From Rhodospirillales bacterium (GTDB taxonomy: Bacteria; Pseudomonadota; Alphaproteobacteria; Rhodospirillales; Defluviicoccaceae), in NCBI GenBank assembly GCA_030622775.1, contig JAUXFS010000011.1:1-12504 (forward strand): 12,504 nt of DNA. Direction: 5' to 3'. The notes under the pieces are model-generated. The model had not been told where the DNA came from. It worked only from the letters and a program-made list of their open reading frames with translations, and searched no databases. The position numbers and the translations under genes are program-made. Below, one piece after another: positions 1-7,757 of this stretch. The stretch's first letter is position 1. Every line of letters begins with the position of its first letter.

Positions 1-588
1 ATAGGATCCGGCGGTCGCGAGGCCGTCGGTTTGGCGGTTCTTGAGCGCGCTCACGGCGGCGTTCAACTCGACCTCGGCGAGCTTCACCTTGCCCTCCAGC
101 CCGAACAGCTTGAGGTACTTCGCCGCCTCGCGGGCGCCGAAGCTGCCCTTGCCGATCAGCAAGGTCTTGCCTTCGAGTTCGGCGAACGAGCTGACTCCGG
201 AGTCCTCGCGAACCACGAAATGCATGGTCAGCGACGGGATCGGGAACAGGCCGCGAATTTCATCGAACTTGTCGTTCTTGGGCTCGAACATCTTCTTGCC
301 GAGTTGGGCGAGCTTGACCAGAACCGGCGGCGTGGTGAAGACGTAGTTGCCGGTCCTGACGGCGGCCTCCTTGACGTTCTGCACCGAGCCCTGGCTTTCC
401 TCCACGGTGAGGATGATGTCGCCGCCCGAGCCCCGCTTGATCGCTTCGGCGAGTTGCACGGCCATCTGATAGTAGGACGACGTGGATTTGGCGGATTTGT
501 AGGTGACGCGGGTCTCGGCGGTGGCGATCCCGGCGGACGCGAAGGTTGCCGCCACCATCGCCGCCGTTGCCCAAGTGAGATTTTTCAT
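1..588 (-). CDS. TAXI family TRAP transporter solute-binding protein, 3' end cut off
   Basis: This is the first 196 codons of a periplasmic substrate-binding protein of the TAXI group, which delivers small carboxylates or similar solutes to a TRAP permease; the substrate cannot be told from the sequence. The N-terminus (MKNLTWATAAMVAATF, then ASAGIATA) is a typical Sec signal peptide with likely cleavage before ETRV near residue 25. The mature start, with VTYKSAKSTSSYYQMAVQLA, and the stretch ending TDGLATAGSY near residues 187-196 match the family layout, where a glycine/alanine-rich ligand-binding segment follows the D. The start is fixed by a strong Shine-Dalgarno, GGGGAGGG at 595-602, six bases before the ATG. 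Family members are about 310-330 aa, so a third or more lies beyond the left edge. It is on the same strand as ccmI, 99 bp downstream of it, and probably begins its own transporter operon. There is no link to cytochrome c maturation. Confidence 0.85.
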   Translation of the reverse strand, partial: MKNLTWATAAMVAATFASAGIATAETRVTYKSAKSTSSYYQMAVQLAEAIKRGSGGDIILTVEESQGSVQNVKEAAVRTGNYVFTTPPVLVKLAQLGKKMFEPKNDKFDEIRGLFPIPSLTMHFVVREDSGVSSFAELEGKTLLIGKGSFGAREAAKYLKLFGLEGKVKLAEVELNAAVSALKNRQTDGLATAGSY

Positions 589-687
589 GTTCGACCCTCC
601 CCGGTTGGTTCTGAGATTTGAGGTACGGTTTTAGCTTCCGCGAGTGGCCAACGCAAATCCACCGGCCTCCTCGCTACAAATTGGCCG
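589..687 (-). other. ccmI / TAXI-gene intergenic spacer
   Basis: This 99-bp gap between the ccmI stop and the next start on the same strand carries the ribosome-binding site GGGGAGGG at 595-602. A loose 6-bp dyad (646-651 with 681-686) follows the ccmI stop, but it has no T-tract, so I do not call a terminator. I see no convincing promoter hexamers. Confidence 0.5.
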
Positions 688-1833
688 CTACGGATTGGCG
701 AGTGCTTCGGCGCGGGCGTGGGCGTCGCGCGCCTTGTCGGGCTCGCCCAATACCTCGTAGGCGCGGGCGAGCCGCAGCCACCCCTCTCGGTCGTCGGGTT
801 GATCCTCGAGCCGCGCCGCCAGCCTCTCGACCATCGAGCGGATCATTTGGCCGCGGTCCTCCGCCGACATCCCGGCGGCCGCTTCCATGTCGGCGCGGGT
901 CGGACCGGGGGGAGCCGCTTCGCCGGCCGGCGCCCGGGTTTGCGCTGCCCGGGCTTCCGGTGACGGTTCGATAGTCGCCGGGTCGATGCCCAGTTCGGCG
1001 GCGGCGCGGGTGATCTGCTGGTGGACGATCGGTAGCCACGGGACGTCCGCCGGCGCGATCGCCGCCAAGTCCACCCATCCCTGCAACGCACCGTTGAGAT
1101 CGCCCTGCTGGGCCCTGTGGAGGGCCAGGTAGTAGCGGGCCTTGGGATTGTCCGGGGCGGCATCGAACGCGCTCTGGAAGGCCTGCCTGGCGTTGGGGGT
1201 CACTTGCCCGCCGGCCGCGGCGACCAGCGCCTCGCCGTAGGCGGCGGCGAGGTCCGGATCCGCGCCGTTCAGCCGGAGGGCGCGGCGGAACGCCTCCGCG
1301 GCCTTCGCATAGCGGTCCATCGTCACATACGAACGGCCGAGCAGGATCCAGCCGTCGGCGTTGTCGGGGTTCGCTCGCAGGCGCTCGACGAGACCCGCCA
1401 CCGCCGTTTCCTTGGTCGCGGCCCCCGCGGCGACCGGGGCAGGGGTGTTCCCCGCGGCCCAAGGCTGGTCCGGGATGCCGGGGGTGCCCAAGCTCAGGTA
1501 GAGCCCGAACGCGCCCGTGGGGACGACAACGATGGCCAGGACGGCGAAGACGAGACCGCCGCGCCGTTGCCGAGGCTCCGGCGCCGCGAGGGCCGTTTCG
1601 TCGGCGGCGGCCAGCATCCGCCGCTCCACCTCGATCCGTGCCGCCTCCGCCTGCTCGGTGTCGAGCAGCCCCCGTTCCAGATCCCGGTCGACCTCGGCGA
1701 GCTGGTCGCGGAAGACGGCGAGGTCGAATTCGGCGCGCGCCGGCGGCGGCTCGCGGCGGCGGAGCAGCGGCGCCAGCAACAGCCCCAGCGTCGCCACGGT
1801 GAGCGCGGCGGCGGCGATCCACAGTGCCGTCAC
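688..1833 (-). CDS. ccmI: c-type cytochrome biogenesis protein CcmI (CycH)
   Basis: CcmI is the membrane chaperone that captures apocytochrome c and hands it to the CcmF/H haem ligation complex. The 381-aa product has a first membrane segment at about residues 3-24, then a cytoplasmic segment with the family signature FRDQLAEVDRDLERGLL (41-57). A second membrane segment lies at about 93-115, followed by a periplasmic part with TPR-like helices (about 143-190 and 325-380) joined by an Ala/Pro-rich linker near 293-315. The start is a GTG at 1831-1833 that overlaps the ccmH stop as GTGA, the start that places the first membrane helix at the very N-terminus as in homologues. Translation is probably coupled to ccmH. 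The TPR parts bind the C-terminal helix of apocytochromes in studied homologues. It is the last gene of the ccm block. Confidence 0.93.
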   Translation of the reverse strand: MTALWIAAAALTVATLGLLLAPLLRRREPPPARAEFDLAVFRDQLAEVDRDLERGLLDTEQAEAARIEVERRMLAAADETALAAPEPRQRRGGLVFAVLAIVVVPTGAFGLYLSLGTPGIPDQPWAAGNTPAPVAAGAATKETAVAGLVERLRANPDNADGWILLGRSYVTMDRYAKAAEAFRRALRLNGADPDLAAAYGEALVAAAGGQVTPNARQAFQSAFDAAPDNPKARYYLALHRAQQGDLNGALQGWVDLAAIAPADVPWLPIVHQQITRAAAELGIDPATIEPSPEARAAQTRAPAGEAAPPGPTRADMEAAAGMSAEDRGQMIRSMVERLAARLEDQPDDREGWLRLARAYEVLGEPDKARDAHARAEALANP

Positions 1834-2318
1834 CGGGGATCGTCCTCCAGCAGCCCGTCCAGTCGGCGTTTCTCCGCTTCGCTGAGCGGTCGCGGCGCGG
1901 CGGCGGCGGCGCCGGCGGCCGCGCCACGGCGGCGATAGAAGGCGAAGACGGCGATCATGCCGACGATCGCCAGCGCCGCCGGCCCCAACCACAGGGCGTA
2001 GGTCGAGGCCTTGAACGGCGGGTTGAGCAGAACGAAGTCGCCGTAGCGGGACACCACGTAGTCGACCACCTGTTCGTTGCTGTCGCCGGCGCTCAGCCGC
2101 TCGCGCACCAGCACCCTCAGGTCGCGGGCCAGCTCGGCGTCGGAATCGTCGATCGACTGGTTCTGGCACACCAGGCAGCGCAGGCCCTTGCTCACCTCCC
2201 GGGCGCGGCTTTCCAGCACCGGGTCGTCGAGGACCTCGTCGGGCTCGACGGCGCCGGCCGTGGCCGCCGCCAGTCCGATCGAGACAGCGACGGCGACCGC
2301 GGCCAGGATCGCCCTCAT
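1830..2318 (-). CDS. ccmH: cytochrome c-type biogenesis protein CcmH (CycL)
   Basis: CcmH is a membrane-anchored periplasmic thiol oxidoreductase that works on the CXXCH cysteines of apocytochrome c with CcmG and is part of the haem ligation complex. The 162-aa product has a signal peptide (MRAILAAVAVAVSIG to about AGAV, residue 24) and the diagnostic LRCLVCQNQS with Cys48 and Cys51. A helical domain follows (DSDAELARDLRVLVRERL), then YGDFVLLNPPF and one C-terminal membrane helix (about 108-128). The length fits the short CycL-type protein; the TPR part that E. coli CcmH carries in fusion is the separate ccmI here. The ATG at 2316-2318 overlaps the ccmG stop as ATGA. No Shine-Dalgarno is seen, which fits translational coupling. 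Confidence 0.95.
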   Translation of the reverse strand: MRAILAAVAVAVSIGLAAATAGAVEPDEVLDDPVLESRAREVSKGLRCLVCQNQSIDDSDAELARDLRVLVRERLSAGDSNEQVVDYVVSRYGDFVLLNPPFKASTYALWLGPAALAIVGMIAVFAFYRRRGAAAGAAAAAPRPLSEAEKRRLDGLLEDDPR

Positions 2319-2851
2319 TGCGCGCGCAGCTTTTGCACGATCGGCCACAGTTGGTTCTCCCAGATTTCCGGCGTGATCGGTCCGATCTGCTTGTAGCGGA
2401 TCACCCCGCGGGCATCGACGATGAACGTCTCCGGCGCGCCGGTGACCCCGAAGGCGATGGCGGCCTTGCTTTCTGGATCGTCGCCGACCAGCGTATACGG
2501 ATCGCCGAACCTCGCCAGCCATGCCGGGCCGGCGTTGGGATCCTTCTCCCGCCAGTCGATGCCGTGGATCGGAACAACCCCATCCGCTTTGAGTTTCATC
2601 AAGAACGGGTGTTCGATCCGGCAAGCGACGCACCAGGAACCGAAGATGTTGACCAGCGATACCTGGCCCGGAAGATCGTCGCTGGAAAAGCCCCGGTCAC
2701 GGCCCCGGATCGGCTTCAGCGCGAAGGGGGGAACCTGCTGATCGATCAGCACCGAGGGGATTATTTGCGGATCCTTGCCCAGTCCGACCCAAAAATAAGC
2801 CGCGAGGACAAGGAAAACCGCCAGGGGTACGAGATAGACGATCCGCCGCAT
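2315..2851 (-). CDS. ccmG: thiol:disulfide interchange protein CcmG/DsbE
   Basis: This is the periplasmic thioredoxin-like reductant of the System I pathway; it takes electrons from CcdA/DsbD and reduces CcmH or apocytochrome c. The 178-aa product has an N-terminal membrane anchor (about residues 4-22), then IPSVLIDQQVPPF, typical of the DsbE entry to the fold. The active site GSWCVACRIEHP has Cys74 and Cys77, and the cis-proline loop is VTGAPETF with Pro140. The acidic GIDWREKD segment (97-104) is another DsbE hallmark. The ATG at 2849-2851 puts the anchor at the N-terminus; in-frame starts further upstream would run into ccmF and are not needed. The gene lies 16 bp after ccmF and overlaps ccmH by 4 bp. 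Confidence 0.95.
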   Translation of the reverse strand: MRRIVYLVPLAVFLVLAAYFWVGLGKDPQIIPSVLIDQQVPPFALKPIRGRDRGFSSDDLPGQVSLVNIFGSWCVACRIEHPFLMKLKADGVVPIHGIDWREKDPNAGPAWLARFGDPYTLVGDDPESKAAIAFGVTGAPETFIVDARGVIRYKQIGPITPEIWENQLWPIVQKLRAQ

Positions 2852-2867
2852 GGTCGACCGATCGCCG

Positions 2868-4862
2868 TCAGGCTTCGGCCGGCGCGGGCTTGGCCCGGCC
2901 GGTGGTCCGCCGCCGCGTCGGCGCGCCGACCCGATGGCGGCGGTCGGTAAGGCTGAGCATCCCGCCGACAACCATGATCGCGACGCCGCCCCACATCCAC
3001 GCCACCAGGGGATTGAAGTAGATCCGGGTCACGTAGCCGCCGTCGTTGCCCGCCGGATCGCCGATCACCGCGTAGAGATCGCCCCAGAAGGTGGTGTGGA
3101 TGGCCGCCTCGGTGGTTTGGCGCCCTTCGACCGGATAGGTCCGCTTCTCCGGAAACAAGGTGGTGACCGGCCGGCCGTCGCGGGTCACGGTAAACCTGCC
3201 GCCGAGAATGGTGTAGTTGGGGCCCCGGCTGCGCTCGGCGCCTTCGAACAGATAGTCGTAGCCGCCGACGTTGACGGTCTCGCCCGGCGCCATCACCTGG
3301 ATGCTCTCCACCTTCCACACCCCGGCGCCGGTCATCCCGGCGATGGCGACGGCCAGCCCGGCGTGGGCCAGGGTCATCCCCCAGGCGGCGCGCGGCAGGG
3401 TGGCGAAGCGCCGCAGGCTCTCGCCCGGCGTCGCCCGCAGCAGCCGGATCCGCCCGGCCAGTTCGACCAGGGTGCCGACGAACAGCCACGCCGCCAGCCC
3501 CATTCCGACCAGCCCGACCAGCGGTGCGTCGGCGTAAACCGTCCAGGTGGCGGCAACCGCCGCCGCCGCCACCAGGGCCGCCAGCCACAGCCGCTTCAGC
3601 GCCGATGCAATGTCGGCCCGCTTCCACGGCAACAGCGCCCCCACCGCCATCGCCACCACCAGGGGCGCCATCAGCGGGATGAACACGGCGTTGAAGAACG
3701 GTGGCCCCACCGACACCTTGCCGCCGCCGACGCTCTCCAGCATCAGCGGGTAGAGGGTGCCGAGCAGCACCGACGCGGCGGCGGTGCTGAGCAGGAGGTT
3801 GTTGAGCAGCAACCCGCCTTCGCGGGAGATCGGCCGGAACATGCCGCCGCCGCGCAGGCTCGGCCCGCGCCACGCGAACAGCGCGAACGAGCCGCCGATG
3901 ATGATCACCAGCAACAACAGGATGAACACCCCGCGCGCCGGATCGGTGGCGAACGCATGGACCGAGGTCAGCACCCCCGAGCGGACCAGGAAGGTGCCGA
4001 GCAGACTGAGGCCGAAGGTGACGATGGCGAGAAACACCGTCCAGCCCTTGAGGGTGTCCCGCTTCTCGACGACGATCGCGGAATGCAGGAGCGCGGTGCC
4101 GGCGAGCCACGGCATGAACGAGGCGTTCTCCACCGGATCCCAGAACCACCAGCCGCCCCAGCCGAGTTCGTAGTACGCCCACCATGAGCCGAGGGTGATG
4201 CCGATGGTCAGGAACGTCCAGGCGGCGAGGGTCCACGGCCGCACCCAGCGGGCCCAGGCGGCGTCGACCCGGCCCTCGATCAGCGCGGCGATCGAGAACG
4301 AAAACGCCATCGAGAACCCGACGTAGCCGAGATAGAGAAACGGCGGGTGAAAGGCGAGACCGGGGTCCTGGAGCAGCGGATTGAGGCCGCGCCCGTCCAC
4401 CGCCGCCGGCACCAGCCGCTCGAACGGATTGGAGGTGAGCAGAATGAACAGGTAGAAGCCGATGGCGATCCACGCCTGGACCGCCAGCGCCCGGGCGCGC
4501 AGGGTCGGCGGCAGATTGCCGCCGAACGCCGCCGCCGCCGCCCCGAACACGGTCAGGATCAGCACCCACAGCAGCATCGAGCCTTCGTGGTTGCCCCAGG
4601 TGCCGGAGATCTTGTAGAGCAGCGGCTTCGACGAATGGGAGTTCATCGCCACGTTGAGGACGGAAAAGTCCGACGTAACGTAGGCGTGCATCAGGCAACC
4701 GAACGACATCGCCACCAGCGCGAACTGGGCGAGCGCGGCGGTGCGGGCGAGGTCCATCCACGCAGCGTGGTTGCGATGGGCGCCGACGATCGGCACCGTC
4801 CCCTGGACCACCGCGATCACCAGCGCCAGGATCAGGGCGAAGTGCCCAAGCTCGACGGTCAT
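2868..4862 (-). CDS. ccmF: haem lyase CcmF (c-type cytochrome synthase subunit)
   Basis: CcmF is the large inner-membrane subunit that takes haem from holo-CcmE and attaches it to reduced apocytochrome c on the periplasmic side. The 664-aa product is a polytopic membrane protein. The haem-handling WWD segment WGGWWFWDPVENASFMPW sits at about residues 235-252. Conserved histidines flank it (FHPP near 172, LLHS near 260, SVHAF near 302, and TLAHAG near 500). The early segment GTWGNHEGSMLLWVL (about 88-102) is also typical. A large soluble loop (about 515-615) precedes a last membrane helix and a basic tail. The ATG at 4860-4862 overlaps the ccmE stop as ATGA, with AAGGA about ten bases upstream inside ccmE. 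Length agrees with other bacterial CcmF (about 640-660 aa). Confidence 0.96.
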   Translation of the reverse strand: MTVELGHFALILALVIAVVQGTVPIVGAHRNHAAWMDLARTAALAQFALVAMSFGCLMHAYVTSDFSVLNVAMNSHSSKPLLYKISGTWGNHEGSMLLWVLILTVFGAAAAAFGGNLPPTLRARALAVQAWIAIGFYLFILLTSNPFERLVPAAVDGRGLNPLLQDPGLAFHPPFLYLGYVGFSMAFSFSIAALIEGRVDAAWARWVRPWTLAAWTFLTIGITLGSWWAYYELGWGGWWFWDPVENASFMPWLAGTALLHSAIVVEKRDTLKGWTVFLAIVTFGLSLLGTFLVRSGVLTSVHAFATDPARGVFILLLLVIIIGGSFALFAWRGPSLRGGGMFRPISREGGLLLNNLLLSTAAASVLLGTLYPLMLESVGGGKVSVGPPFFNAVFIPLMAPLVVAMAVGALLPWKRADIASALKRLWLAALVAAAAVAATWTVYADAPLVGLVGMGLAAWLFVGTLVELAGRIRLLRATPGESLRRFATLPRAAWGMTLAHAGLAVAIAGMTGAGVWKVESIQVMAPGETVNVGGYDYLFEGAERSRGPNYTILGGRFTVTRDGRPVTTLFPEKRTYPVEGRQTTEAAIHTTFWGDLYAVIGDPAGNDGGYVTRIYFNPLVAWMWGGVAIMVVGGMLSLTDRRHRVGAPTRRRTTGRAKPAPAEA

Positions 4863-5338
4863 TGGGCCTTGTCCTTCGTCATCTGGCCGGACTCCTCGAG
4901 TTTCTCGCGCATGTGCTGCCACTGGCCGGATTTCTTGAGGGCGTCGGCGACCTCCGGCGGCATGTAGTTCTCGTCGTGCTTGGCGAGGATGCCGTCGGCG
5001 ATGAACACGCCGTCCTCCATCCGCCCCTCGGCGACCACGCCCTGCCCCTCGCGGAACAGGTCGGGGAGGATGCCAGTGTAGAGGACCGGCACCGCGTTCT
5101 CCAGGTCGGTGATCCGGAACCGGACGTCGGCGCCGCCGCCGCGTTCGACGCTGCCTTCCTCCACCAGGCCGCCGACGCGCAGCCGCCTGTCGCCGATCTC
5201 CGGCTTCTCGACCAGCTCGGTCGGGCTGCGAAAGAACACGATGGCCTCGTCGAATGCCGAAAGCACCAGGGCGGCGGCGACGCCGAGCAGGCCCAGTCCG
5301 ATCAGCACGAAGGTGAGGCGCCGGTGCTTAGGCTTCAC
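4859..5338 (-). CDS. ccmE: haem chaperone CcmE
   Basis: CcmE binds haem covalently through a histidine and shuttles it from CcmABCD to CcmF. With the GTG start at 5336-5338 the product is 159 aa. It has a basic N-terminus (KPKHRRL), one membrane helix (about residues 8-27), a beta-barrel OB-like domain with IVFFRSPTEL and RLRVGGLVEEGSV, and the haem handle LAKHDENYMPPEV. His121 is the covalent ligand and Tyr125 the axial ligand by family knowledge. This is the His-type rather than the rare Cys-type CcmE. The GTG lies inside the end of ccmD (11-bp overlap) and was chosen because homologues start just before the basic-plus-helix segment. Longer in-frame starts exist but would add an unusual Pro/Gly-rich extension. 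Confidence 0.94.
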   Translation of the reverse strand: MKPKHRRLTFVLIGLGLLGVAAALVLSAFDEAIVFFRSPTELVEKPEIGDRRLRVGGLVEEGSVERGGGADVRFRITDLENAVPVLYTGILPDLFREGQGVVAEGRMEDGVFIADGILAKHDENYMPPEVADALKKSGQWQHMREKLEESGQMTKDKAQ

Positions 5339-5525
5339 GGGTCGCCTCCCCGCGGCCGGTCTCGGTGGCGCCCCCCCGCAGCTTGGCAAGGGTCGACTCC
5401 CGGGCCTTCAACGATCTCAGGCTGGTGACCAGCAGCACGACCAGCACCAGGACGGTGATCCCGAACGACGGCCAGACGAAGCCGCCGTGACCGCCCATGT
5501 TCAGGAAAGACGAAAACGAATCCAT
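5328..5525 (-). CDS. ccmD: haem exporter subunit CcmD
   Basis: CcmD is the small single-span membrane protein that frees holo-CcmE from the CcmABC complex. The 65-aa product (MDSFSSFLNMGGHGGFVWPS...) has the typical GGHGGFVWPSFG lead-in, one hydrophobic helix (about residues 22-36), then a basic cytoplasmic tail with SLKARES. Identification rests on this pattern and on position between ccmC (25 bp upstream) and ccmE (11-bp overlap). The ATG at 5523-5525 has a modest AGGG about nine bases upstream. Confidence 0.9.
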   Translation of the reverse strand: MDSFSSFLNMGGHGGFVWPSFGITVLVLVVLLVTSLRSLKARESTLAKLRGGATETGRGEATREA

Positions 5526-5550
5526 GCGCGTACCCTATCTCCGATCCGGA

Positions 5551-6273
5551 TCACAAGCCGTGGACCTGGCGCAGGCGCAGCGCCCGGATCTTGCCGGCGA
5601 CGATCTCGCCGCGCATCCGCACCAGCAGCACCCACAGGTAATAGGTAGTGAAACCCGCGGCCATCACCAACAGCGGCCACAACATGCTGGCATGGATCGC
5701 CGGCCCTTCGACGCGGGCGATGCTGGCCGGCTGATGCAGGGTGTTCCACCAGTCGACCGAAAACTTGATGATCGGCACGTTGACGAACCCGACCAACACC
5801 AGGATCGACGATGCCTTGGCCCCCCGCGCCGGGTCGTCGAAGGCGTTGTTGAGGGCGATATAGCCGAGATAGAGGAAGAACAGCACCAGCACCGAGGTCA
5901 GCCGGGCATCCCACACCCACCAGGCGCCCCACATCGGCTTGCCCCAGAGCGAGCCGGTCAGCAGCGCCAGGAAGGTGAAACAGGCGCCGATCGGGGCGGT
6001 CGATTTGGCCGCCAGATCGGCGAGCGGATGCTTCCAGATCATCCCGACCGCCGCGGCGGCGGCCATGCCGGAATAGCAGAACATCGCCATCCACGCCGAC
6101 GGGACATGGACGTACATGATGCGCACGGTTTCGCCCTGCTGATAGTCCGCCGGCGACGCGACCAGCGCCAGGTACAGGCCGGCGGCGAGCAGCACCACCG
6201 TCAGCGCGGCGAACCAGGGCACCGCGCGCTGGCTGAGGCGCATGAACCGGTTGGGATTGGCAAATCGATGCAT
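5551..6273 (-). CDS. ccmC: haem exporter membrane subunit CcmC
   Basis: CcmC binds haem at the outer face of the inner membrane and drives its covalent attachment to CcmE. The 240-aa product has six predicted membrane helices, the WWD motif WGAWWVWDARLTS (about residues 115-127), and histidine-bearing loops YVHVPSAWM (His56) and WWNTLHQPAS (His180), which by homology supply the haem axial ligands. I chose the ATG at 6271-6273, giving MHRFANPNRF, because homologues begin with this segment and a weak GGAAA precedes it. An in-frame ATG at 6340-6342 would add 23 basic residues (MKSYKKGPHP...) and cannot be excluded. The gene is separated from ccmB by 113 bp, the largest gap inside the cluster. 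Confidence 0.95.
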   Translation of the reverse strand: MHRFANPNRFMRLSQRAVPWFAALTVVLLAAGLYLALVASPADYQQGETVRIMYVHVPSAWMAMFCYSGMAAAAAVGMIWKHPLADLAAKSTAPIGACFTFLALLTGSLWGKPMWGAWWVWDARLTSVLVLFFLYLGYIALNNAFDDPARGAKASSILVLVGFVNVPIIKFSVDWWNTLHQPASIARVEGPAIHASMLWPLLVMAAGFTTYYLWVLLVRMRGEIVAGKIRALRLRQVHGL

Positions 6274-6386
6274 GATGTTTCCGGCGCCCCGTATGTCCGG
6301 GCCACGGGCCCGAGGGTGCGGTCCCTTTTTATACGATTTCATCCAAGGTGCAATCCGACCTTATCCTGGGTGTTCGCCAAACCTGG
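6274..6386 (-). promoter_or_regulatory. ccmB-ccmC spacer with weak internal promoter candidate
   Basis: This is the only long gap inside an otherwise overlapping cluster. On the minus strand it has TATAAA (6328-6333) with TTGCAC (6348-6353) upstream, but the 14-bp spacing is short for a sigma-70 promoter. A G/C palindrome, GGGCCCGTGGCCC, lies further downstream. It may allow separate transcription of ccmC onwards; the sequence support is weak. Confidence 0.22.
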
Positions 6387-7055
6387 CTATTCCACGGCCT
6401 GCCGCAACGCCGCCGCGGCCGCCCACGGCGCCAGTGCGAGGGCGGCGAGCAGCAACCCGGTCAGCACCAGCAGGTGGGGCTGGAGGGCGTAGCCGCCGGC
6501 CGCCGCGTCGACGGCGGCGACGCCGAAGATCAGCACCGGAATATAGAGCGGCAGGATCAGCAGGCTCAACAGCACGCCGCCGCGCCGCGAGCCCAGGATC
6601 AACGCCGCGCCGACGGCGCCGATCAGGCTCAGCGACGGGGTGCCCAGCGCCAGCGCCGCGAGCAGGCCGGCGAACCCGCCGGCTTCCATGCCGAGCAGCA
6701 CCGCCAGCAACGGCGCCGCGGCCATCAGCGGCAGGCCGGTGGTCAGCCAGTGGGCGGCGATCTTGGCGGCGACGACGACTTCCATCGGCACCGGCGCCAG
6801 GACCAGCAGTTCGAGGCTGCCGTCCTCGTAGTCGGCCTGGAACAGGCGTTCGAGGGCGAGCATCGACGCCAGCAGGGCGGCGACCCAGATCACCCCGGCG
6901 GCGATGCGGGCGAGCACATTGGCCTCCGGTCCGACCCCGAACGGAAACAACACCACGGCGAGCACGAAAAAGACGAGCGCCATCATGCTGTCCATCCCCT
7001 GGCGCACCGCCAGCCGCAGATCGCGGCGGATCAGGATCAGTAGCGGGTTCAGCAC
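6387..7055 (-). CDS. ccmB: haem exporter ABC permease CcmB
   Basis: CcmB is the membrane subunit paired with the ATPase CcmA; the CcmABCD complex releases holo-CcmE rather than simply exporting haem. The 222-aa product matches the usual 215-225 aa and consists of about six hydrophobic helices. It opens with LILIRRDLRLAVRQG, the conserved cytoplasmic start, and carries LFQADYEDGSLELLVL (about residues 71-86), a CcmB hallmark. The GTG start at 7053-7055 overlaps the ccmA stop by 7 bp and gives the expected N-terminus; no ATG in frame does so. Translation is probably coupled to ccmA. Confidence 0.95.
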   Translation of the reverse strand: MLNPLLILIRRDLRLAVRQGMDSMMALVFFVLAVVLFPFGVGPEANVLARIAAGVIWVAALLASMLALERLFQADYEDGSLELLVLAPVPMEVVVAAKIAAHWLTTGLPLMAAAPLLAVLLGMEAGGFAGLLAALALGTPSLSLIGAVGAALILGSRRGGVLLSLLILPLYIPVLIFGVAAVDAAAGGYALQPHLLVLTGLLLAALALAPWAAAAALRQAVE

Positions 7056-7699
7056 CCGACCGCCTCCAAGCCGGCATTGAAGGCGGCGAGATCGAGAACC
7101 ACCGCGCCCTCGGGCAGGGATCCGCCGTGCATCGACATCACCACCATGCCGCCTTCGGCGCGATGGCTTGCGACGGCGGCGTCGACGCGCCCGGCGGCAT
7201 CGGTATCCAGCGCGGTCTTCGGCTCGTCGAGCAGCCACAGCGGTGCCGGCGCTGCGAGGATGCGGGCGAGATTGAGCCGTCGGCGCTGTCCGGCGGAGAG
7301 ATAGCGGCCCGGCACATCGGCGAGGTGGGGAATGCCGAAGGCCTCGAGCGCCGTCCGGGTGCGCGCCCCGGCGCCGTCCGAGCCGCCGCGCAGAGCCGCC
7401 CAGAAAACCAGGTTCTCGGCCACGGTCAGGTCCGGCTTGACCGCGTCCAGGTGGCCGACATAGTGGACGCGGGCGCGATGGGTCGCCGGGTCCCCGGCCA
7501 CGTCCTCGCCGCCCCAGGCGAGAACGCCGCCGGCCGGATGCGCCAGCCCCGCCATCAGCCTGAGCAGGCTGGACTTGCCGCTGCCGTTGGGACCGGCGAG
7601 CACCAGCGCGCCGCCGGCTTCGACGCGAAAGCCGAGGTCGGCGAAAACGACGCGCCCGCCGCGCACGCAGACGAGCTGTCGTCCAACGAAATCGGTCAT
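7049..7699 (-). CDS. ccmA: haem exporter ATP-binding protein CcmA
   Basis: CcmA is the cytoplasmic ATPase of the CcmABCD complex. ATP hydrolysis is needed to release haem-loaded CcmE from CcmC. The 216-aa product has all ABC hallmarks: Walker A GPNGSGKSS (36-44), signature LSAGQRRRLNLAR (134-146), Walker B LWLLDEP (154-160) and a switch histidine in MSMHGG (His191). The segment VHYVGHLDAVKPDLT (78-92) is specific to CcmA and replaces the usual Q-loop wording. The ATG at 7697-7699 gives MTDFVGRQLVC, matching family starts; an in-frame upstream start would add ten residues. No good Shine-Dalgarno precedes it. It is the first gene of the ccm block, so the operon promoter should lie between 7700 and about 7900. 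Confidence 0.96.
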   Translation of the reverse strand: MTDFVGRQLVCVRGGRVVFADLGFRVEAGGALVLAGPNGSGKSSLLRLMAGLAHPAGGVLAWGGEDVAGDPATHRARVHYVGHLDAVKPDLTVAENLVFWAALRGGSDGAGARTRTALEAFGIPHLADVPGRYLSAGQRRRLNLARILAAPAPLWLLDEPKTALDTDAAGRVDAAVASHRAEGGMVVMSMHGGSLPEGAVVLDLAAFNAGLEAVGC

Positions 7700-7740
7700 T
7701 GACGATCGTGGAGCACCCACGCGCAACACCCTAGAGCACA

Positions 7741-7756
7741 GTCCATCGAGTTGGAC
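7741..7756. promoter_or_regulatory. short dyad upstream of ccmA, possible operator
   Basis: GTCCA and TGGAC are separated by six bases, 42-57 bp before the ccmA start. The position suits a regulator site for the ccm operon, but five-base arms are weak evidence and I recognise no known operator. Confidence 0.2.
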
Positions 7757-7757
7757 A

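Noticed and set aside
674..1927. Open frame of about 417 codons overlapping ccmI in another frame.
   Set aside because: The protein is almost entirely Arg/Pro/Gly, a shadow of ccmI, which has clear CcmI features.
2852..2971. Longer CcmG start about 40 codons upstream.
   Set aside because: The extension is Pro/Gly/Arg-rich, overlaps the 3' end of ccmF, and would put the membrane anchor in an unusual internal position.
2850..4187. Open frame of 445 codons on the plus strand.
   Set aside because: It is antisense to ccmF with low-complexity, Arg/Gln/His-rich translation and no recognisable family.
2761..4761. Long open frame of about 666 codons on the minus strand in a second frame over ccmF.
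   Set aside because: Its translation is Arg/Gly/Pro-rich with no domain, while the overlapping frame gives a perfect CcmF. High GC leaves stops rare in shadow frames.
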